A stretch of DNA of 64,000 bases from Archivesica marissinica (lineage: Eukaryota; Mollusca; Bivalvia; Venerida; Vesicomyidae): the NCBI GenBank assembly GCA_014843695.1, contig CM026404.1, positions 50,641,833 to 50,705,832 on the forward strand. The letters are read 5' to 3'. Shown here one piece after another: positions 22,040 through 34,169 of this stretch (position 1 is the stretch's first letter; every line of letters begins with the position of its first letter). A model generated the notes under the pieces. The model was not told the origin of the DNA. It searched no databases and saw only the letters and a list, made by a program, of their open reading frames with translations. Position numbers and translations under genes: made by a program.

Positions 22040-22370
22040 AAAATGGGAAAATGAGGCCCCGATTTAGGGTTATAATAATGTGTTCATTAATACAAGAGTC
22101 ATTTTGTGACAGTGTCACAGTAAGTGGCAAATGCTCCCAACAGTTGATTTGACCTATAAGTTTGACCTTAAGGTCAAGGTCACAGTGACCTGAAAATGGC
22201 ATGTAACACTCCGCCTTCCCAAGATGTACTAACTCACCAAATATGGTATTCCTAGCTGATGCGGTATAGGAGATATGCTCCAGACAAGCAAATCCGGACA
22301 GACACACACACACACATGCACCCACCCACGCTGCGATTACTATATGTCTCCCCTCTGGGGGGCATATTAA
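22040..22370. repeat. AAGGTCAAGGTCA-type dispersed repeat
   Basis: Contains TTGACCTTAAGGTCAAGGTCACAGTGACCT, split here as TTGACCTTAAGG and TCAAGGTCACAG. It also has an (AC)n run at 22300-22313 and ends in CTCCCCTCTGGGGGGCATA. This arrangement is typical of mollusc-type short dispersed repeats. The 141-codon minus-strand open frame across it has no conserved domain. Confidence 0.55.
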
Positions 22371-22674
22371 ATAAAACACACAACAATAGACAAGCGAAAA
22401 ATTATACAACACTATTGGTGATGATAGAAAAGTGATTTAATATAATTATGACTCGGTTCAGATCAGCAGGTCCCTATGCGCTATGATATGTGGCCACACT
22501 GTTTGAATATCAAGAGTGTTCCATATAACACATGTGTCGCCAGCTTCAGAGTGTGATGGATGGATAGACAGACAAGATGATGGGGAAGTAATCCGTTTAT
22601 GTCTCCCTGCCTTCAGCAAATTGTCACAAAATCTGAGTTGTTACAGGTGTGCAAAAAGATCATGTGGGTTATTT

Positions 22675-22805
22675 GAGCCCCGTTGTGAAATTTCCATCCA
22701 CAATACATTGCAAACAGTGTAGACCCTGATCAGGTGCCGCATTTTCAATGTCGCAGCTGATCTGGATCTACACTTTTTGCAGTGTCTTGTGGTTGGAAAT
22801 CTCAC
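22675..22805. mobile_element. Palindromic MITE, family P, best-preserved copy
   Basis: Left arm: GTTGTGAAATTTCCATCCAC, then TTGCAAACAGTGTAGACC and TGATCAGGTG. Right arm: CAGCTGATCTGGATCTACAC, then TTTTTGCAG and TTGTGGTTGGAAATCTCAC. The arms pair across a short spacer around TTTTCAATG. It belongs to the same family as 15803-15939. Confidence 0.8.
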
Positions 22806-22829
22806 ATTTTACAAAATAACATAATTTAC

Positions 22830-22941
22830 CTGTGTAGGCATTGAATGCTTCTGGAACTGGTAACACATCTTTCCGTCGACTGGCAGCTTCATTGATGACA
22901 TCCTGTTGGTTTGTGATGTACCAGAGTGCAGCACATAGGAC
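22830..22941 (-). CDS. Unrecognised gene, exon C
   Basis: On the minus strand the acceptor CCAACAG is followed in phase 0 by VLCAALWYITNQQDVINEA and then SRRKDVLPVPEAFNAYT. The donor is G|GTAAAT at 22829. The reading frame is open throughout and continues exon B. I found no downstream exon within 300 bp. The MITE at 22675-22805 lies immediately downstream in the intron. Confidence 0.65.
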
Positions 22942-23532
22942 CTGTTGGAATTGATTACATTAAAATATTTTTTCAAATACAATATTAATAGCCGGCGGCA
23001 CAAGAAAAAAGGCTTTGCAAACAGTGTAGACCCATACCAGGTCTGATCTGGGTCTACACTGTTTGATACTTGTCATAGAAGTTGTGGAGGCGGATCTGGG
23101 TCAACACTGTTTGCAAACCCTGAATGCTCATTTTCTCGAGATGCCAGCCATGTGTAATTCACTTGGACATTAACTCTTAAACTGCTGAATATTTAAATAT
23201 AACTGAGTCCTCCTTTTATGAATATGAATTAGGCGACACTACAAAAATGTAAAATTTGCAAAAAAAAGAATTTTCCATAACAAACAGTGCAGACCCTGAT
23301 GAGACAGTGCATTTTATATTAAAATTTTAATGCATTCAGTTGTTGGTGTTTTGTTACATTGTAAAGTATCTTAAAATACACAAAACCAAATCCGAGATGA
23401 TGAATAATTTCTTTAAAAAGTCATTATTAAACAATATATGCCAAACTTCATACACTCATAGCTGATCTGAGTCTACACTGTTTTAATACATTCCATAAAG
23501 CTCCATTTTCTCAGACAGCCCATTATACATAC
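22942..23532 (-). other. Intron of the unrecognised gene with palindromic repeats
   Basis: Contains two partial copies of palindromic family P. At 23010-23120, GCAAACAGTGTAGACCC is followed by GATCTGGGTCTACACTGTTTG and, further on, a second right-arm word. At 23275-23485, AAACAGTGCAGACCCTGATG is far from its partner TGATCTGAGTCTACACTG. Confidence 0.65.
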
Positions 23533-23659
23533 TTGAATGAAATAAGTTCCTTCTGTGGGTGCCTGACTGCCAGGCCAATCTAGCTTCCTGCAGCAGAAGT
23601 CATCTACCAGGTCGTTAAACAGCTCATCTTTACGAGACAACCCGTTTTTCACACCAGAA
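23533..23659 (-). CDS. Unrecognised gene, exon B
   Basis: The acceptor TTTTTCACAG is followed by one base completing a codon, then SGVKNGLSRKDELFNDL and VDDFCCRKLDWPGSQAPTEG with TYFIQ at the end. The donor is GTATGT. The 127-nt exon fits exon A (phase 2 end) and exon C (phase 0 start) without a frame break. That three-way agreement is good evidence for a real gene. I do not recognise the family. Confidence 0.7.
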
Positions 23660-24385
23660 CTGTGAAAAATTAATACACATTTGTACACACATTCAGACTA
23701 GCTTGACTCCTTGTATGCTGATCGATAATATTTGACTCCTCCCTCAATGAATATTAATGAAGCGAAACATCAAATCAACATATTTCCTTCATTTTTTATG
23801 GCAAACAGTGCAGACCCTGATCAGAGGGCTCATACATGAGCCTTTTGATCTGGTTCTACATTGTTTGCATATGACAGATGTGAGCCGTGTCATGTGAAAC
23901 GGGCCACTTGGACAAAGCGTACACCCAGACCAGCCACTGCGTCTCTGACATGGCGTTTAGTCAGGGTCTGCACTTTTTGACACTCGTCATGGCAAGGATA
24001 GGATCTCAATAAGCTTGTAGCTTTTGATCTAATCCTTTTCTAATCAGATATCACACAAAAACGGTGCCCTTTTTCTAGACCTATTTAATATATCCCTTCA
24101 AGACCTAATTTAATATATCCCTTCAAGACCTAATTTAATATATTCCTTCAAGACCTAATTTAATATATCCCTTCAAGACCTAATTTAATATATCCCTTAT
24201 GGTCAGTATTCAGTTCTATTTGTACTGAAGCAGTGTGCTCTATTTTAGAGGTTGCACATTTAATTGGTACAAACAGTTCACAAGACATTTGCATTTTGAG
24301 GATCCAAACATTGCTTGCTGACATAGATCTATAACTTTTAAGACACCAATTTAAAAGTTAATAAAAGATTGATGGCTTCAAATAC
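23660..24385 (-). other. Intron of the unrecognised gene with palindromic and 25-bp tandem repeats
   Basis: Family P palindrome parts lie at 23800-23985 (GCAAACAGTGCAGACCCTGATC, given here in two parts: GCAAACAGTGCAG and ACCCTGATC, with later TGATCTGGTTCTACATTG). At 24078-24200 five copies of a unit of about 25 bp occur (TTCAAGACCTAATTTAATAT). Confidence 0.7.
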
Positions 24386-24786
24386 CTGCTGGTTTTCTTT
24401 GTGGGGAAAGCTTTGCCTTTGCACATGAGCAACTCAAATGCATTGGTTGTCTTTTTTGTGATGCTATTGACAAATTCGCTGGTTTCATTCTTCTCTTTAT
24501 CGTCCTCCAAACAGTGGAATGATAGATATTTAATTCCAAAACCAGCTATATCTCCCACAGAAAGTTCGCTTTGAAGTGTTATGAAACTGCTGTCAGCATC
24601 TGGATCTTGTGTGGATGACCCCTTATCGATGAACTGCACCTGGATCTGTGTGCCGCCGGTGTAAACATGACTTGATTCGAATATGCCTCTTACAGTAGAG
24701 CAGTTCAAGAAAGACGTCAACGAACTCGATGTTTGTTCAGAGTTGTGGCTGCATTTGTTATGTTTCACGTTCAAAACTGTTGCCAT
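24386..24786 (-). CDS. Unrecognised gene, exon A with start codon
   Basis: The start is the ATG at 24786 (MATVLNVKHNKCSHNSEQ). The frame opens slightly further upstream only with a TTG. The exon encodes about 133 residues with a hydrophilic middle (TGGTQIQVQFIDKGSS, then ELSVGDIAGFGIKYLSFH, CLEDDKEKNETSEF). It ends in a donor GTATTT at 24385 with phase 2. There is no signal peptide or transmembrane segment. Together with exons B and C at least 212 residues are predicted. The family is unknown to me; it could be a lineage-specific gene or a domesticated element. Confidence 0.68.
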
Positions 24787-24813
24787 AATGCAGACACAAG
24801 TTACTCCAGTCAA

Positions 24814-25320
24814 TGTTGAATAGACGCTCTCTATTTAACAGTGCAGTCTATTATAAAGCGTCCCGCTGATACATTGACCCGAAGTATTTGAAACTAATGA
24901 AAGAATCATCTAAAAGGATAAAAAGTAGCGGCAAGATTTTTTTCCCAGCCCGATATCGCTTAAAAAGTTGTAGGGTCGGGGCCAAAAATTAGGGTAGGTC
25001 GGGAAACCGGAAAAAACCTTTTTTTTATATTACGCCTTAAGGAAGCGATCACGCGCTTTCTCACTTCTCTCAAAAATTCTGACCTAGAATGAACCCTACA
25101 ATATATGAACCATGATCGTACCAAATGATCCCTTGCCACCAGATACATTTCCACTGTGTTCACCTAATAATTAACCCTGCAATGGGTGTTTATTGCCGAC
25201 TTCAGTTGCTGCAATGAACACAGAGTTCCGTCGTGTACGAACACATTGTATCTTGAATATATTTAGTAAACATATACATATATATACATGTAAGCAACTA
25301 CATAATATAATCAGCTTTTC
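24814..25320. other. Gene-free stretch with a repeat shared with 14.25 kb
   Basis: 25035-25098 is the reverse complement of about 14252-14313 (GAAGCGATCACGCGCTTTCTC, shown as GAAGCGATCACG and CGCTTTCTC). Both copies border the phrase about AGGGTTCATTCTAGGTCAG. The rest is not recognised. Confidence 0.6.
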
Positions 25321-25324
25321 AAAC

Positions 25325-25640
25325 TAGATTTCGATGTTGAACAGTATTGTAAGATTATTATGCCATTTAGTCATCGTTCCATATTTAGTAAGTTTTGGTG
25401 CACCTCTACGCATTGAAACTGGGCAATACGAACATCTGACTATACAGAATCGCAGTTGTCCATTTTGTAATGCAGTTGAGGATGAAATGCATGCCATTAT
25501 AGATTGTTGTGTGTATGAGGATATCAGGGATATATTATTTGTTAAAGTTTCCAGTACCTGTGATAATTTTCTTACATTGTCTAAAACAAATAAATTGATC
25601 ATGTTATTCATTAATATGTATATGTGCCAAAACCTGCTTT
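25325..25640 (+). mobile_element. LINE C-terminal zinc-finger relic
   Basis: The open frame contains LRIETGQYEHLTIQNRSC, then PFCNAVEDEMHAIIDCCVY. This is the CxxC...H...C terminal motif of many non-LTR retrotransposon polymerases. Only the last part of the ORF is present. A similar but distinct tail is at 45793-46155. Confidence 0.75.
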
Positions 25641-26064
25641 AATATTTTACAGCAGTTCTTATCTATTTAAATAATGTGTACATTATTTTATTTGTGAACA
25701 CATTTTTATGTGAACTATGTAAAAGCTGCTCATCCTGATATGACCAGAGGTGGTTCTGATTTCTTAAAACGTATGATAATTTGCGCGATAGTGTTGTGCT
25801 CTTTCCCCCCCCCCCCCCCGTCAGAATCTTAAAAGACAGTATTTTAAATATGTTTTAGTGTTATTATTAGCGACTTTTACATAGTTTTAGAAAAGTAAAA
25901 CATGTCTCACGTATTTTAGTATACCATTGTCTCTATAATTCTCATTTGTAGAATGGCTATGTGGAATATATGTGTAATATAAATTGAAATGTATATACTG
26001 TACATAGATGAGACAGAAATACAGATTTAAGCCAGGATTCAAATGACTACAGTTATTTATATTA
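25641..26064. other. Gene-free stretch with poly-C run
   Basis: A 14-base C run lies at about 25806-25819. Nothing else is recognised. Confidence 0.5.
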
Positions 26065-26195
26065 TAGTTATATTTCGGGTTTTACGCCTACATCAGCACC
26101 ATTTTTGGGGCATATCGCCGGCGGGCAGTTTACCAAACAACACCTTTTCTGGGCAGGCTCCAGCGGTTGACCAGTACTTGGGTGCACCAACGGAC
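26065..26195 (-). mobile_element. SINE family 2, truncated copy
   Basis: It matches 43866-43993: ATATTTCGGGTTTTACGCC, then CATCAGCACCATTT, CGCCGGCGGGCAGTTTACC and CCAGTACTTGGGTGCACCAAC. The tRNA-like head present at 44.0-44.13 kb is absent, as expected for 5' truncation on the minus strand. Confidence 0.8.
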
Positions 26196-26734
26196 TCAAA
26201 TGACTACAGTATTTACCAAGCTATTGATTTAATTAGGCTGTGTACATCATAATTACATTAGCAAATTAAGCATTTCTTCTTCATGCTTACCTTGGTGTAA
26301 TTATTCAAGTGTGATGCACTGGCACTCATTCATGGTGAAATTGTTTTTGTCCGGCACACGCAACGATATTTATTGTGTAACTGTTTTAAGATTTTGATTT
26401 CGATCTGATAATGAATAGTATCGTGTTTGTAGCAGTTTGCTGTCTTGCGTATGATTTTAATACCATACTCCAGATACAATAGTTTCACCCTTACCTTTGT
26501 TCCCCAGTTATTTTTCAGATAGACACGTATACATATTTTATTCAGTAATCAGTTCATACAATATAATTATGTACACTATGCAATATACAAGATATTTGAA
26601 ATGGATTGGAAAACAAGCTGAGAGCTTATGTAAATTCCATTCCATGATGATGTTACAAAATAAAATTGTTAGCATTTGATAGCAGTTAGTGAGATATGAC
26701 GGGCGTTGTCTCAAGTTCTATAGCCTGTGTGTTG
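26196..26734. other. Gene-free stretch
   Basis: No recognised repeat or coding sequence. Confidence 0.45.
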
Positions 26735-26910
26735 AGCGACCCCTCCTAAACAGATTAGTAATTCTAGATTTTGGAGGATAGTGCAATGATACAGACAGGT
26801 AGAGACCCATTCCAGAATCTCCTCTCATTCTTTTACGTGCACGGTGTAAAGCACCGACGCGAGACCTCGGTTTAAAGTCCCATCTGAAAGACTGTTAATA
26901 GTATTAGGGT
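26735..26910 (-). mobile_element. tRNA-Thr-like SINE, partial copy
   Basis: It shares GGAGGATAGTGCAATGATAC, TTTTACGTGCACGGTGTAAAG and CTGAAAGACTGTTAAT (the middle word is one base longer in full) with the full copy at 41708. The tRNA head and most of the tail are missing. Confidence 0.8.
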
Positions 26911-27454
26911 GTTATGACAGGTACATTTATTTGGATATGGAGTCACTAATAGACAGTCGTGAATGCGACTGATGTTATCAGTCAGGAGATGGGAAATGTC
27001 AAAGACCTGAAAGACAAATGCTAAAATACATGGTTACAACATTATACATGTAATAACAATGTACTGTTGAATAGTTAAAACGAGTTTACTATATCTATAT
27101 TAAAGAAGTTTTCCATATAAATATGTCGTCTGTGTTGTTGTGAACTCCTGGAATTAATATCCTGATCATGACGTTCTGTGAATTTAGAGTTGAACAAATA
27201 AATTGCCTAAATAAATTAAATTAAAACACGTCGGCCAGTGTAAAAGTGAATTTAATTTAAATTTTGGCCTGTGTAATTTTTATCCCATTTTCCAAAATGC
27301 GACATTTGTTAATATTGATCTGGCCTGGGTGTATCTGTATGTTATTAAATAATAAATGCTTCTCGATAACAAAACATTTTTTCATTGCATATATTTGCAC
27401 ACAAAAATGGAGAAACGGCGTATTTTTGGAGCAAAAATGTAATATACTATATCT
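26911..27454. other. Gene-free stretch
   Basis: Includes a segment at 27340-27430 that resembles 29370-29480 in word order (AAATAATAAATG...TTCTC, CATTGCATA, GTATTTTTG). The LINE at 27455-29040 therefore lies between two similar sequences. Confidence 0.45.
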
Positions 27455-29040
27455 ATCTTTCCTCTAATGTCGAACACCTTGTGGGGATGTAGACATGTTA
27501 CGCGTCTATGAGTAGTTAATAGCATAATTGCGCAGAACAACTAGTGACTGGCATGATCAATATGGCAAACTGCAGTATTGAATTGCTCTATGGTAGGGAG
27601 ATGGACAATGTCAGGAGGGAGATGGTTCCAATGGTATAGATTATTCTTGGAAAAAAGGAAAACTTGTAGTAGTCTGTAGTTGCTGTAATTAACCTATAGC
27701 TTAAGGAATGGCAATGGCGAGCAAGAGGGGAACTAGGTAATTTTCAATGGGGATAGCAACAAGAACATTATGAATTTTATACATAAGGGATAACCTATTG
27801 TCAATACGCCGTCGATCTAGTCTGCGTAGATTTAGGGAATGTAGCATGTCTGTAACACTAGAGGTACGATAGAAGTCAGCCTTTATCCAACGGGCTGCTC
27901 TTCGCGGGACACCTTCAATTTGGTCTATTAATGTTTGGGTATGGGCGACCAGATCTCGGAGCCATATTCAAGCTCACTATTGTTTGGTAAGCCATGGACT
28001 TAAGGGTTCGGATTTGACATGGCGGTTTCTACGTAGAAATCCTACTGTTTGGTTTGCTTTCTTAGTGGACTTTTTTATGTGAGTGTCCAACGACATGTTA
28101 TTTGAGATATCCACGCCAAAGTATTTGGCTGTGTTGACCGACTCGAGTAGGACTCCATGGAGTTTATATTGACTGGGAATAGGATGTTTCCTTCTGGTGA
28201 CGTGGATAACTTCCTACTCCAACTCCCACTCTTCTAATCTCTTAAGATTGTTTTGGAGTGTGACCGATTCATTTGCAGATGTCAGTGATAGATAGACTGC
28301 AGTATCATCTGCAAAGATACGGACTTTGGAACTGATGTTGTGTGGGAAGTCGTTTATGTAGGCCAGGAAAAGCAGGGGTCCAAGTACGGATCACTGTGGG
28401 ACTCCAGAGAACACCGGAATGGCCTCTGAACTAATACCATTAAGGACAACTGACTGGAGTCTATTATCTAGAAAACTCTTAATCCACCTTAATGTTTGAC
28501 CTCTGACTGCATAATCATGCATTTTTAGTAGTACTTTCTCGTGAATGACCTTGTCGAACGCCTTACTGAAGTCTAATACGATGAGATCTACCTAATGCGT
28601 ATTGTAGACAGAGGTAACCAAGTCATTGACAAACATTACTAATTGGGTCACGCATGGCCGTTTTTCTCTAAAACCATGCTGCAAATGGTACAGAATACTG
28701 TGGTTAGTGAAGTGTTTTACTATCGAGAAGGAAACTATATGTTCTAGAACCTTGCATAGAACACATGTCAGTGAGATAGGCCTATAGTTGGTGGGATTTG
28801 ACTTGTCCCCTTTTTTGTAAATGGGAGCAACATAGCTGACTTCCACTGGGTCGACAGCGATCCTTCGTTGGGGGATTTTTGAAATAAGTCTTCAACGATA
28901 GGTGAGAGTTCTTTAGACAGGGCTTTAAGTATGATTGGCTTAATTTGGTCAGGACTACTAGCCTTATGGAGGTTCAGGTTATTGAGAAGTTTCTCTATGC
29001 CATTTGAGCTTACTATGATCTCATTCATGTTTGGCGTGGA
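27455..29040 (-). mobile_element. 5'-truncated LINE relic, family L1x (copy 1)
   Basis: On the minus strand, 29028-28768 encodes NLNLHKASSPDQIKPIILKA and 28846-28592 encodes SYVAPIYKKGDKSNPTNYRPIS, with LEHIV and LQHGFR. Further frames downstream give LDFSKAFDKV, GQTLRWIKSFLDNRLQSV, GVPQ, a stop, then SVLGPLLFLAYINDFP and FADDTAVYLS. These are ordered reverse transcriptase motifs. The 3' end reads GTCTACATCCCC then GTTCGACATTAGAGG. Frame breaks near 28800 and several stops mark it as dead. Copy 2 is at 58640-59727 and a 3' end fragment at 57626. Confidence 0.88.
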
Positions 29041-30480
29041 TTAACCATCCAGGTTTCCAGTTGTGTCCTGTGATCAATAAGAAACTACCATGACACATTT
29101 GAACAATGTGTGACCTAGTATTTACAACAAAATTTAATTACTCTAACATGATTTATGATTATTGTATTCTAAATATGCATATTTTATGTTTGTAGTTACA
29201 TGTACACACATAATAATTGCAAATATTTTTTTATTTTACTTTTGTCGCCAAAATGAGAAAGTCATTAGCATATCAATTTTATTTCATATTTTGGTTAGTA
29301 ATACATATTACTAGTGATGTACCAAGTATGAACAAATTCTATTATTGTAAATACAAAACTGTAGAGAACGCCCTTAAATAATAAATGTTTCTCATTAAGA
29401 AAATTCCCCGTATAAATTTAAGCCATATTTTTTTACATTGCATAAATTTTGCAAACGATGGAAAATCACGTATTTTTGTGGTTACAATTGTTTGTTTCAA
29501 CCCCCCCCCCCGACAATTTCGATGCGCTCTATAATTGTTAGATGCTTGTCAAGTAATATTATCAATAACAAACTACCATAACATATTTGAGCCATATGCA
29601 AACAGTGTTTACAACACAAACTAAGTTATTATGAAGTCACTAATATTGCCCCGGCCAATGTCAATGTTTGTACATGTTTGAAGCAAATGCATACATTCTA
29701 AGATTAAAATTACTGCATCGGCCATGACAATGCGCTAGTTAACTCGACCCTGATAGTCTAGAGAGAACACACATTTCCTAACATCAAGAAAAAACCGTGG
29801 AACATTGAACCGGACATATCTATGCAGTACTCCGAAATCGACAACATTATTAAGAAATACTGTCTACCGTACTCTATAGGCCACTAACATTTTTAAAGCT
29901 GTACTTACTTTCTTCAAACTCTTGTTTAAGACAGCCGGAATACCTGCGTAACTATGACACCAGGCTTATCTTTTAATAGCTGAGGACAAGGTCGCAATGC
30001 CGACGACTCAAGTTTAAAGAACACTTAATGCACAAATGCTTCTCGGTATGCTTCCCACCAGAGACGTCACAGTGTACACACAGATTTGCACTACTCCAAA
30101 CGGCTGATTGATCCTACACACACATGTATAGCAGTGCCACAGCTACAGCATCATGAATTCTGCTGAAAACATATATGCCTCAGCTAAACAGATGCTCAAG
30201 ATAGACAAATTAACTATGCATGCATGTGTACAATGCTATACAGTTGGTCAGGTCACAAGGAATGTGTTCATGCTCACATTTTGCAAAGTCATTTATTCAT
30301 GCCCCATATCAGGCTGTACATATGACCCAGGTAAATAAACACATGCATGGAACACCAAGTATACGTGGAACGTCGTTTGTTATTAAATCTCCGTTATAAC
30401 GAATTTTAAGGATATTTGTTGAGGTGATCTGTGATTGTATTTGACTGTATTTCATTACAAAATTTAAGGAAAGATTTACT
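29041..30480. other. Gene-free stretch
   Basis: Contains a C run near 29502-29512 and AT-rich sequence. No coding sequence is recognised. Confidence 0.45.
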
Positions 30481-30539
30481 TCGTCTTCCATAACAGAACA
30501 TTTGATAACTATACATGTCTACAGGTTACATTGACCTGT

Positions 30540-32967
30540 CAACTATATATAAATATATATATAGTTGAATAATAGGCAACGGTAGAAAGACTCAGTCATG
30601 GAATGGAGCAGATAAAAAAGCTACCCATCGGCATCAGAGACCGACCAAATCCGACAAGCGTAGCGCTACCAAGACAATTAAATTCCTGTCGACATAGCTC
30701 TTGTGTCGTCATATGGAGAAGGGTAAATGGGTGTGAGCATTCCCATTGGAAGGGTTGGTTAGAAAGCTTCCTCTTGAAGAATGCAACTTTGGGGTAATCG
30801 GCGGAAAGATATTGTTGGTCAGATTCATCTTATAGATCTTTGTGCTGCTGCTGTTGTCGTCTTATGGGCATCGGAAGGAAGCCAGTTTCCTAATACAGTT
30901 TTGATAGAGAGACTAATTGGATTGTTTTGCCAGAAATGATGCGCAGAGATTCTAGTTGTATTTGTTCAATTTCATATGTATCTGCTTGTAACATATTATC
31001 CCACACAATGTCAGAATACTCAAGAATGTGGCGAATGAAGGAACAGTACAAGGTTTCTATGGACTTTATATCGAGCGTATGCTTCAGAGATCTCAGACCG
31101 TTTACCCTCTTCATTGTCTTTAAGCGCGTCAATATGTGCTCGCCAAGAGCCATCATTTGAAAGAAGCAACCCAATGTGTGTTGACATCCTCTATTAAAGT
31201 GTTATTCATTAGTAGTGGAGGTTGAGTGTGGTTTGTTGACCTTATGAGAAATCAGCCGGGATAGGGTTTTGGATGGGTTGAATGTCAGTCCAGCATGAAC
31301 TCCTTTGGAGGTCCATGTTAAGTTGGGTAGCAACCGACTCATCGGCAAAGAGACGAATGTTAGAACATATTAAGTCTACAATATCATTTATAAAGACAAT
31401 GAAAAGAAGAGGGCTAAGAATCGAACCCTGTGGAGCACCAGCTTGGATAGGAAGAATATCAGACTCACACAAAGAAAGAACTACACACTGCTTTGGGTTT
31501 GATAGATAATCAGTAAACCACAACAAGTGACACATTTATGCCCTTCTGAGACAGCTTGAAAAGGAGACCCTTATGCCATACCCTGTCGAAAGCTTTTGAT
31601 ATGTCTGAGAATACGGTTCTAACTTCCTTACCTTCGTCTATAGCTTCCCAGAAATTGTGATAGATATAAGAGAGTTGATTAACCATGGAGTCATTCGGAA
31701 GAAAACCGGACTGGAGAGAAGATATAGAATTGTTAGAGGTCAAGAAGTTGAAGACATGTTTGTGAATACTCTTTTTAAGGACTGATTGCTCCACTAAGAA
31801 GAGATATATGCCTGTAGTTATCTACTTCAGGGGGTCATTCTTTTTGTAGACTGCACACATGGCCTTCTTTCATTACTGTGGGACAATGCCACTAGATAAT
31901 GAAGCAGTAAATAGTGAACATATCGGAAAGCTCGAATGATAGCTCCTTGAGAATTCTGTTGTTTACAAGTTCTGACCCGGTTGCCTTCCCTTTACATATT
32001 TCATCATATATATCTATACGTTGGTGTACAGTTGAATGACCGAAACTACTTATTAATGGGCCTGTAGTTGGCTGGTAAAGATTTATTTCCCTTTATTAAA
32101 AGTGGCATAACTGTAAGCATTTCAAAGTTTCCAGGAAGTTTGGGATAATTGATCTGTTCAATAAAATACAAAGCGGCTTAGATACAGCTATGGAACAACT
32201 TTTTTGCATTTTGTGGCTGGTATCGTCAGGAACACTTGATTTATTGACAGCCTGATTATATCTAGCATGTCAATGATATCTTGCTCAGTTATTTCAAATT
32301 GTAAAATGGTAGCATTACTTATAGGACCAAAAACAGGTAGGTTCGCGTTGGATTCATGTAATGTTGATATCGAAACAAAGTAATCGTTTACAAATTGAGC
32401 TTTATCTACATCTGAAATAGCTGTATGATTGTTTTCGCTATTGATGGGTGGAATACGTTCATCGCTATTTGAATTTTCTTTAATTAACATGTTCATGATT
32501 TTCCAGTACTGCTTGGGATTTGTACAACTAAGATCGTTCATGGAGAATTCGAAAGTATTATAGAATTGGTTACGTTGATCTTGTTTCATGTTATTAACTC
32601 GATTTCTTAAGTGTGTGTACCTTTACCAGTGCGAAATGTTTCCATATACATGTATATACTAGCTATTCGTTTTAAACGGTCATGTTGCCGAGATATTTTA
32701 CTGATAAGGGTTGTCATTGGGGCGAATGTGTACTAATTTAGTTGAAATACACAATTTTGCAAGTCCTAAGAATATTTCTCCAAAGAATGATGTTGCTACA
32801 TCAATTGACTCATCACTTCCTCCAATCAGTTAAATTTATTAGGTTATTTAATTTTATGAAATCTGCTTCCTTGTAATTCCAAACACGACTAGTATAACAG
32901 GTTCTAACTGAAAACTACATTTAATATAGACGTACGTACGTAACAAGATGATCACTGATGTGAGATG
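30540..32967 (-). mobile_element. Older LINE (host of a nested insertion), 3' part
   Basis: Minus-strand fragments in order: an endonuclease SDH region (HISDHLVTYV, about 32957-32930), a linker with NYKEADFIKLNNLI, and the frame 32589-32188 with NPKQYWKIMNMLIKE. Reverse transcriptase pieces follow: 31794-31510 with SDISKAFDRVWHKGLLFKL, and 31535-31242 with AGAPQGSILSPLLFIVFIND and a FADE in place of FADD. Near 31174-30890 is LEYSDIVWDN. An ETGFLPMPIRRQQ-like tail and a TATATA tract near 30545-30565 end it. It continues at 37198-37769. Dead by many breaks. Confidence 0.85.
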
Positions 32968-32981
32968 GTGTACTATGAATG
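32968..32981. repeat. Left target-site duplication of the nested LINE
   Basis: GTGTACTATGAATG here matches GTGTATTATGAGTG at 37184-37197 in 12 of 14 positions. The two copies bracket the (+) LINE and lie in the sequence of the older (-) LINE. Confidence 0.7.
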
Positions 32982-33356
32982 CCAGAGTCTGGGACCATGC
33001 TGCTCCCAATTCAGTAGTGGGGCGACCATCCCCTACCCAGCGGGTCCTCAGGTGGCGGATAGGGGAACGGCCCTCAGATATGGGGGTTTACTGTGAATTA
33101 AATAAGCAGTCCCGGACCATATGGCGGTGTACCTACCAGGAGGGGACAGGATAGCACATGACAAAGCTACTCCTATTAAATACTCCACGTGTCCTACAAC
33201 GGGTGCATCAGGCGAATATATGGGCCGCCTTAAAAGTCCTAGCCTACGGGTGAGGTAACCCCAACAGAAACCTCGAATGCTGAAGCCGGACGTACTGGGC
33301 CGCACGGCGCATTCTAATAAACCACGGTACTACGCATAAACGCAAAATGAATCACA

Positions 33357-34169
33357 ATGACAGAAAGAGTAAACCGAGCTGGTGCTGGACCTGTGAAGAC
33401 CCGCCAGGCAGGTACAGTGCCGGGTTCCATACCTCGAAGGAACCCATCCCTAGCTACTGGAGGTCACCATAAGCCGCCCTGTGGAGCCAGGGGACGGCGA
33501 AGGACAGCTACTGGCCGAAACGTGAAGCAGAAACCTCTTGTGCTCATGCAGTGGAATGCTGAAGGAGTCTTTAACAAAAAGACTGAACTGGAGCAAGTAC
33601 TACAGGACAAAGAGGTAACTGTTTGCTGCATACAGGAAACACACCTGAACAAAGACAAGACGTTCAAAGTACGAGGCTACCAGTGCCTCCGAGCAGACCG
33701 ACAAGACAGACACAAGGGTGGTGTGCTCACTCTAGTCCGGAACAACATCAATGCGAGCGAAGTGAAAACCTACCTTGAAGGAGCCGAATACCAGGAGTTC
33801 AAGATCAATACCAAATCATCTGAATTGAGCCTCGTCAACTACTACTGCCCAAATGACAAAGCCCTTGCCCTTGACACTATTGAAATCTCAAACAGTCGAT
33901 ACATGGTTGTGGGTGATTTCAATAGTCATTCCCAGAATTGGGGATATGCACAGTCTGATAGGCGTGGGGATGAAGTGGAGGACTGGCAGGATGAGCACAA
34001 CTTGATCCTTGTCAACCAGCCCTATGATGTACCAACCTTCTACTCTAGGCGATGGCACAATACTACCTCTCCAGATCTAGCATTCTGCACAGAGGACATC
34101 CAGAAAGGTACGGTTAGAGAAGTTGGCGATCAACTTGGTGGAACCAGTGTTCCTCACAATCAGCAGTGA
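33357..34169 (+). pseudogene. LINE apurinic-like endonuclease domain, SDH motif deleted
   Basis: An exonuclease-endonuclease-phosphatase fold domain of about 215 residues follows a basic Arg/Pro-rich N terminus. Catalytic QETHL (Glu), the GDFNSH motif (Asp, Asn) and DLAF are present. The final Ser-Asp-His motif expected after GDQLGG is absent: about 11 bases appear deleted near 34137-34143, and the frame moves by one. In an active element this domain nicks the target DNA. Confidence 0.85.

Noticed and set aside
21987..22412. 141-codon minus-strand frame
   Set aside because: Coincides with an AAGGTCAAGGTCA-type repeat and CA tract; no recognisable protein family.
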